Of a stretch of DNA of 64,000 nt, positions 59,601 to 64,000 are shown one piece after another; the first letter of the stretch is position 1, and every line of letters starts with the position of its first letter. The stretch is from positions 8,116-72,115 of the forward strand of contig QLIY01000591.1 in assembly GCA_003260075.1 (NCBI GenBank), read 5' to 3'. The notes beneath the pieces were generated by a model. It saw only the letters and a program-made list of their open reading frames with translations, did not search any database and had not been told where the DNA came from. The translations under genes and the position numbers were made by a program. The DNA comes from Phallusia mammillata (taxonomy: Eukaryota > Chordata > Ascidiacea > Phlebobranchia > Ascidiidae).

Positions 59601-62600
59601 TACAAAACGGTATAATATGGATATGTCTGAGGAAGTGACTATGCAAATAAATAAACTTGACTCGGCTCTTAGTGTGACCCCTACTGAGTTGGTTCCATAA
59701 TAACTAGGGATGGGCCGAAAATGACAGTCGTAAAATGCGTTAGATGGTAGAAAAGCGCATACTTCTGGTGCCTGTACAGCTTAAGTCAATATATTGTCTC
59801 AGTATATTTCTGCACTGATAGAATGTTGTTGATATCAATATTGTACAATATGAAGTTACCAGTGGCAACACATCATCTTCACAAAGGGTTGTAAGGAGCA
59901 TAAGACAAACTCCTGCTGCTTTCGATGGATTCCAGTCATCTTCATCATCTAATTCTTCCTGCATTAAAGCAAAACCAGAGATCATGGTGGAAAAGCTATT
60001 TAGTATTGCAGGTAGCATGAATTGCACAATCATAATATTAATGAGCATTAAATAATTTAATCATTCGATTTTCCACATATATAAATGTTACAATTACAAC
60101 ACCTAAAATGAGTATTGGAGTGGTTGCCAACCGTATTTTGTACAAATGGTTTAAACTGATTGCGTTCTCTTGGGCTAAGCGGTTGGCTTTTATGCTTTTA
60201 TATATAAGTTAGAGTAACTTAAATAACATTTTTTGTTTAAAAAACTCAAGGATTTCATTATGTCTTTGACAAAGGGGCATTTGTAAGATAGATTCTTTAA
60301 AATTCAGAAACAATTTGCAACAGGAACTACAAAACACAAGAATTTTTTCTCACCTGTCGTGCAAGTATACTGGTGAGGATTGGAATAAGATATTGCAATG
60401 CACCTTTTGCATAAAACTTGCTGATATTCTCAGGTGGCCGTCCAGCCTCTGCAGCCTAAACAGTCAAAATATTGGTCATTTACATATTGTATGACTCAAT
60501 ATCACAAGGAAATGAATACTGTCTCAATGTCTTTTGCTAACCCAGAGTCTCACAGTCAAGGTTCTTTTTACAAGATTTTCCTTCTATTTGCACTTTTTGT
60601 TTTAGTCCATTGTCAGAAGATAATAGAAAAGTCTAAGGCAAAGTATCTAGTGGACCTAATACTGGGACTCAAACATAAAAATACTAGCCCAAAATCCAAC
60701 CTTAAACAAAAAAACTTTGAATTAAGTTCAGTTGGTGAAATTGTAGCACAACTTAACATGTGTAAATTCAGGCCAAAACCAAGTCCAGTTTGTTGCAACT
60801 AAGCTAGAACCCAGCACCATGAAATGTCCAGTCCAACTTACAACTGTAGTCTAAAAAGCTATAAAAGCTAATAAATCTTGAACAATGTTTTGAAACATTG
60901 CAACACAGCAAGATAATGTACCCCCCCCCCAGCTAGAACCCAGCACCATGAAATGTCCAGTCCAACTTACAACTGTAGCCTAAAAAGCTATAAAGGTAAT
61001 AAATCCTGAACAATGTTTTGAAACATTGCAACACAGCAAGATAATAGGCCCCCCCCCCTCAATGGACTTTTTGTAACAGAACTGGCTGAAAAATATAACT
61101 TTTGTGGTAGAACTGACAAAAAATGTGAATCCTACCACTGGTGCCATGTCAATGTAAGTGGCAGACAGGTAAAATATTTTGTGCTGTTATAAAACAAAAA
61201 AGCACTACCTCGTTCAGCTCAATAGAAAGATCCATTTCTTCTTCGCCCCCCCCCCGACTTTTTGTAACAGAACTGGCTGAAAAATATGACTTTTGTGATA
61301 GAATCGGCCGACAAAAATGTGACCACTGGTGCCATGTCAATGTAAGTGGCAGACAGGTAAAATAATTTGTGCTGTTATAAAACAAAAAAGTACTACCTCG
61401 TTCAGCTCAATAGAAAGATCCATTTCTTCTTCACAAACACTTGACCAGAATTCAATTCCTTGCAGACAAACTTCATCTTGGCTGGATTTCATTGCACCAA
61501 CAGTTATCTGAAACCCAAATTGTTTAATCAATAAATTTAATCAAAATAGATAACTACATAAACCTTGTGACGTTTATAACATCTTACTGTTGCACAGTTA
61601 TTTTCGACGAGGTGAACATTCAATACAATTGTGTCACCAAGCAAAATAAACTAAACTCAATTCACCTGGATTATTTAAAAAAAAACTTAATTGTATACAT
61701 GTATTTTTTGTAAGACAATGGTAAAAAAACATAGAATATTGGTTAACAGCCCCGTTGCCAATTTGTTTTTTGTCATTAATCTATATATATATTTATTTTT
61801 TATAGAATATTTTGTTTTGGAATTCAGTATGCATAATAACAAGGATCGTGATCATCTTGAATAATCAGAAATACCTACTCATCACATGTAATGATGTACT
61901 GACCAGGTTGTCTCATTAATGAGATATATACACAAAATTATTCAATTTTGAAGGTCTTTTCATCTGCTAATTTTATGACCTAATATTTCCCTTTACAATA
62001 TCTACACCAAACCGTTTTTTTAACAAAGCCCTAGCATAATTTTAAAAACATAAGTTTGCAACAGATAATGTATGTTGTAAATCATACCATAGTAAAGGTA
62101 TGAAAATTTCATATAACTTACAGCAAAGAGTGCAGGGCCCATGTAAGTTTCCATATACTTGTAGTAGAGAGACATGATCTTTACCATACACTGCAAGGCG
62201 ACCACTTGAATCTGAAAACAAACATGTTTTTGAAGCATGTTATTAAACCACTACTGATGTTTGAAAATGTACATGAAATAAGAATTTAAAAATGAACTGA
62301 AGTAAGTTTCCTTACTATATGAATGTTTAAATGTTGTTTCTGTTTAATATAAACTATTAAATACAAATAAGAGATATTGATACACTATGTTTGTTTCTGT
62401 TCCATGGCTGGATTACACCTAACAGTTACAATTTCTTTTAAATGCTTTGCATTGCACCATTCAAATAAGTATGAATCTCCTGCGTTATGCACTTTAGTAA
62501 GCATAGAATTTTACAATTCAGGGGCCTGTGGGTGAACCACTGGGTCATAAGGGGTTAAACTTTGGGAGGAAAAATATCGGACAACATATCATTTTTGTAA

Positions 62601-63805
62601 TTTTAAAAACGTTTAAATGACTCTTTCCTCGACCGTAAGGAAAGAAAATTTATGTACTAAAGTAAACTAAATTGTTCAGAATAATTCTAGTAAACAAAAA
62701 TACCATAAACTTGGTTAATCCAAACTTGTGAAGACCAAAAAGCATTTTTCAGATTATGTTGAGTATTTCAGGCCTTACTACAAATTATTTGAACCTCAAA
62801 TTTTGTCCGAATTATGGGAAGATTCAGATTTATCGAACCCGGTTTAATTGACGTTTACAGTACAACTTCAAGCAGTCAACTGAGAAAATGAATAAACTAT
62901 GTTACCTTTGTGTCCTCTACTTGGGTAGCTTCACATGTAACTTGCATGATAAAGTTTCTTTCAGTCTGTAGATGTTTGCAAAGTGAATTAAATCACAAAA
63001 AAGCAATCAAATAGTAAAAATACACATATCCAATAAGTAAGTAAAACACTGATAATGTAATACACTTCTTGTGCTGCAAAATGTTAATAGAATATGCCTA
63101 ATATTCTGGGCATCGTGGAAAAGCATTATTGCTTGTTTTAGATTTTTTTAAAGTTGGTCCGAACATTTTTTTATTTTTACATTTTCTGGACAAACGGTTA
63201 TTACACAAGTGCAGCATAGCAACTGAAAAATTCCACATACCTCAGATTCAAAGTTTTCTTTAGTAAATTCGAGAGTGTTTAACATTGCGTTGGCAGCTGC
63301 CAGTTTTACATGGTTGCTCTGTTCATCTTTGTGCATTCCTTGGACAATCGCTGTTAGAATTTCATTGGAATGACAAACTAGGTGTTCAGGTTCCTGCGTA
63401 AATTAAAATAGATACAGTAACCCCCCCCCCCAACCACTACTGATGTTTGAAAATGTACATGAAATAAGAATTTAAAAATAAACTTGAAGTTAATAAGCTT
63501 TCCCCCCCCCCAATATTCTGGGCATCGTGGAAAAGCATTATTGCTTGTTTTAGATTTTTGTAAAGTTGGTCCGAACATTTTTTTATTTTTACAATTTCTG
63601 GACAAACTGTTATTACACTAGTGCAGCATAGCAGATAAAAAATTCAACATACCTCAGATTCAAAGTTTTCTTTAGTAAATTCGAGAGTGTTTAACATTGC
63701 GTTGGCAGCTGCCAGTTTTACATGGTTGCTCTGTTCATCTTTGTGCATTCCTTGGACAATCGCTGTTAGAATTTCATTGGAATGACAAACTAGGTGTTCA
63801 GGTTC
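51641..63805 (-). CDS. KPNB1: Importin subunit beta-1 (3' part)
   Basis: Nuclear import receptor built of HEAT repeats that carries importin-alpha and cargo through the pore and is released by Ran-GTP. Exons in transcript order: 63241-63393, 62906-62965, 62122-62211, 61397-61507, 60354-60455, 59860-59958, 59084-59156, 58568-58697, 58033-58147, 57834-57958, 56844-56991, 56321-56429, 54549-54656, 54133-54215, 53479-53730, 52663-52771, 52361-52475, 51641-51812. They sum to 2,154 nt, i.e. 717 residues and stop, matching vertebrate KPNB1 from about residue 160 to its end. Recognisable stretches are [91 protein letters not shown] and [13 protein letters not shown] second copy of the first exon sits at 63653-63805; other exons have partial repeats beside C-filler. 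The N-terminal exons lie beyond the window. Confidence 0.95.
52361..52528 (-). CDS. KPNB1: Importin-beta penultimate exon with assembly duplication
   Basis: The exon's acceptor end (on the minus strand) occurs twice, at 52451-52478 and 52504-52531, either side of a 25-C run. A single copy (52361-52475) joins its neighbours in phase and reads [20 protein letters not shown]. Read through literally, the run gives a polyglycine insert that no importin has. Confidence 0.85.
52479..52503. other. Assembly filler: 25 C
   Basis: Flanked on both sides by the same 28-bp exon end of importin-beta. Confidence 0.85.
53021..53306. mobile_element. hAT-like MITE in an importin-beta intron (286 bp)
   Basis: Ends CAGGGGTCGGCAAC and GTTGCCGACCCCTG are inverted; flanks CTCTACAG and ATCTACAG agree at seven of eight positions. 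A truncated relative in the opposite sense lies at about 55964-56165, and a right end of the same type at about 39175-39192. Confidence 0.85.
55170..55216 (-). pseudogene. Partial second copy of importin-beta exon 54549-54656
   Basis: Encodes [15 protein letters not shown] like the complete exon, then stops abruptly at a 10-C run (55160-55169). The intron beyond it also repeats the one beside the full exon, with scattered differences. It is a haplotype fragment, not a functional exon. Confidence 0.75.
55886..55958. other. Assembly filler: 73 C
   Basis: Pure C run in an importin-beta intron, next to a truncated MITE. Confidence 0.7.
56480..56591. repeat. Dispersed repeat, second copy of the 32718 family
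   Basis: Contains GGATCTGTTCATAAGTTTAA and the CATGCTTTATT/TTTCGGCA phrases, then is cut by a 48-C filler run. Confidence 0.45.
56592..56639. other. Assembly filler: 48 C
   Basis: Pure C run cutting a dispersed repeat. Confidence 0.7.
57624..57757 (-). pseudogene. Partial second copy of importin-beta exon 56844-56991
   Basis: Same reading frame as the complete exon with a few silent changes, cut at its 3' side (minus strand) by a 10-C run at 57614-57623. Because only the full copy has a donor, the full copy is taken as the coding one. Confidence 0.75.
61217..61245 (-). pseudogene. Partial second copy of importin-beta exon 61397-61507
   Basis: Repeats the donor end of the exon ([12 protein letters not shown]) before a 10-C run at 61246-61255. 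The region 61060-61210 is likewise a second copy of 61260-61390 apart from small differences. Confidence 0.7.
63421..63511. other. Two short C fillers around an intron fragment
   Basis: Runs at 63421-63431 and 63502-63511 enclose about 70 bp that duplicates 62240-62310. Other 10-C runs stand at 392, 9512, 45004, 55160, 56231, 57614, 60921, 61049 and 61246. Confidence 0.8.
63653..63805 (-). CDS. KPNB1: Duplicate copy of an importin-beta exon (alternative haplotype)
   Basis: The 153-nt exon is identical to 63241-63393, while the flanking intron differs by small indels and substitutions. The two copies are separated by 10-C filler at 63421 and 63502. Only one can be used in the transcript, since using both would repeat 51 residues. 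Most simply this is the second haplotype left in the scaffold. Confidence 0.8.
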
Positions 63806-64000
63806 CTGCGTAAATTAAAATAGATACAGTAACTAACTAGAAGAGTGGCTTTCTGATATACTTCCATTTTATATATATTCTATATGATATTTACCAATTT
63901 ACTATACACATCATTTGATCTACACGTATGATTGTTTTTGTAAACAAAAACAAATGGGTCCCCACATGTGTGTTTGTGCGGATTGACAGTAAACAAATGT

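Noticed and set aside
1-64000. Partner pathway genes (for example a VioA-like amino-acid oxidase) clustered with the VioB-like pair
   Set aside because: None found on either strand; the neighbours are sulfotransferases and importin-beta, which have no evident link to bis-indole chemistry.

Overview
The window is nuclear DNA of an animal. It is AT-rich, and its genes are broken by many short, phase-consistent introns. Importin-beta, family-2 carbohydrate sulfotransferases and a thrombospondin type-1 module place it in Metazoa. The repeat content and the strong divergence between unmerged haplotypes make an ascidian tunicate (Ciona type) my best guess, which is inference. No tRNA, rRNA or CRISPR was seen.

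Left part (1-21,200, plus strand): two head-to-tail genes encode relatives of bacterial VioB/RebD/StaD (iminophenyl-pyruvate dimer synthase family, ferritin-like domain). Copy A is 5'-truncated by the window edge (747-8301). Copy B is complete: 18 exons, 10585-21193, joining without frame error into 1,180 residues. B has a signal peptide and a thrombospondin type-1 repeat before the VioB-like body. These two genes are the most interesting content.

Middle part (25,800-49,050, plus strand): two tandem five-exon genes encode type II membrane sulfotransferases of the CHST8-14/HNK-1ST family. The first (25804-34444, 338 aa) keeps both PAPS-binding motifs. The second (38506-49049, 349 aa) has an intact frame, but key residues in both motifs are replaced, so it is probably a pseudo-enzyme.

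Right part (51,641 to the window end, minus strand): the 3' four-fifths of importin subunit beta-1, 18 exons spelling 717 residues to the stop. Several exons appear twice because alternative haplotypes were strung together.

Introns and intergenic DNA are crowded with short non-autonomous DNA transposons, mostly hAT-like with terminal inverted repeats and 8-bp target duplications. Two are nested pairs and one has a matching empty site. A decayed hAT transposase lies at 45.2-45.8 kb. All long homopolymers of C lie on the plus strand. The short ones are 10 C long and sit at duplicated junctions, so they look like assembly gap filler. Gene models touching them, notably the end of copy A and importin exons near 52.4, 55.2, 57.6, 61.2 and 63.4 kb, should be read with that in mind.
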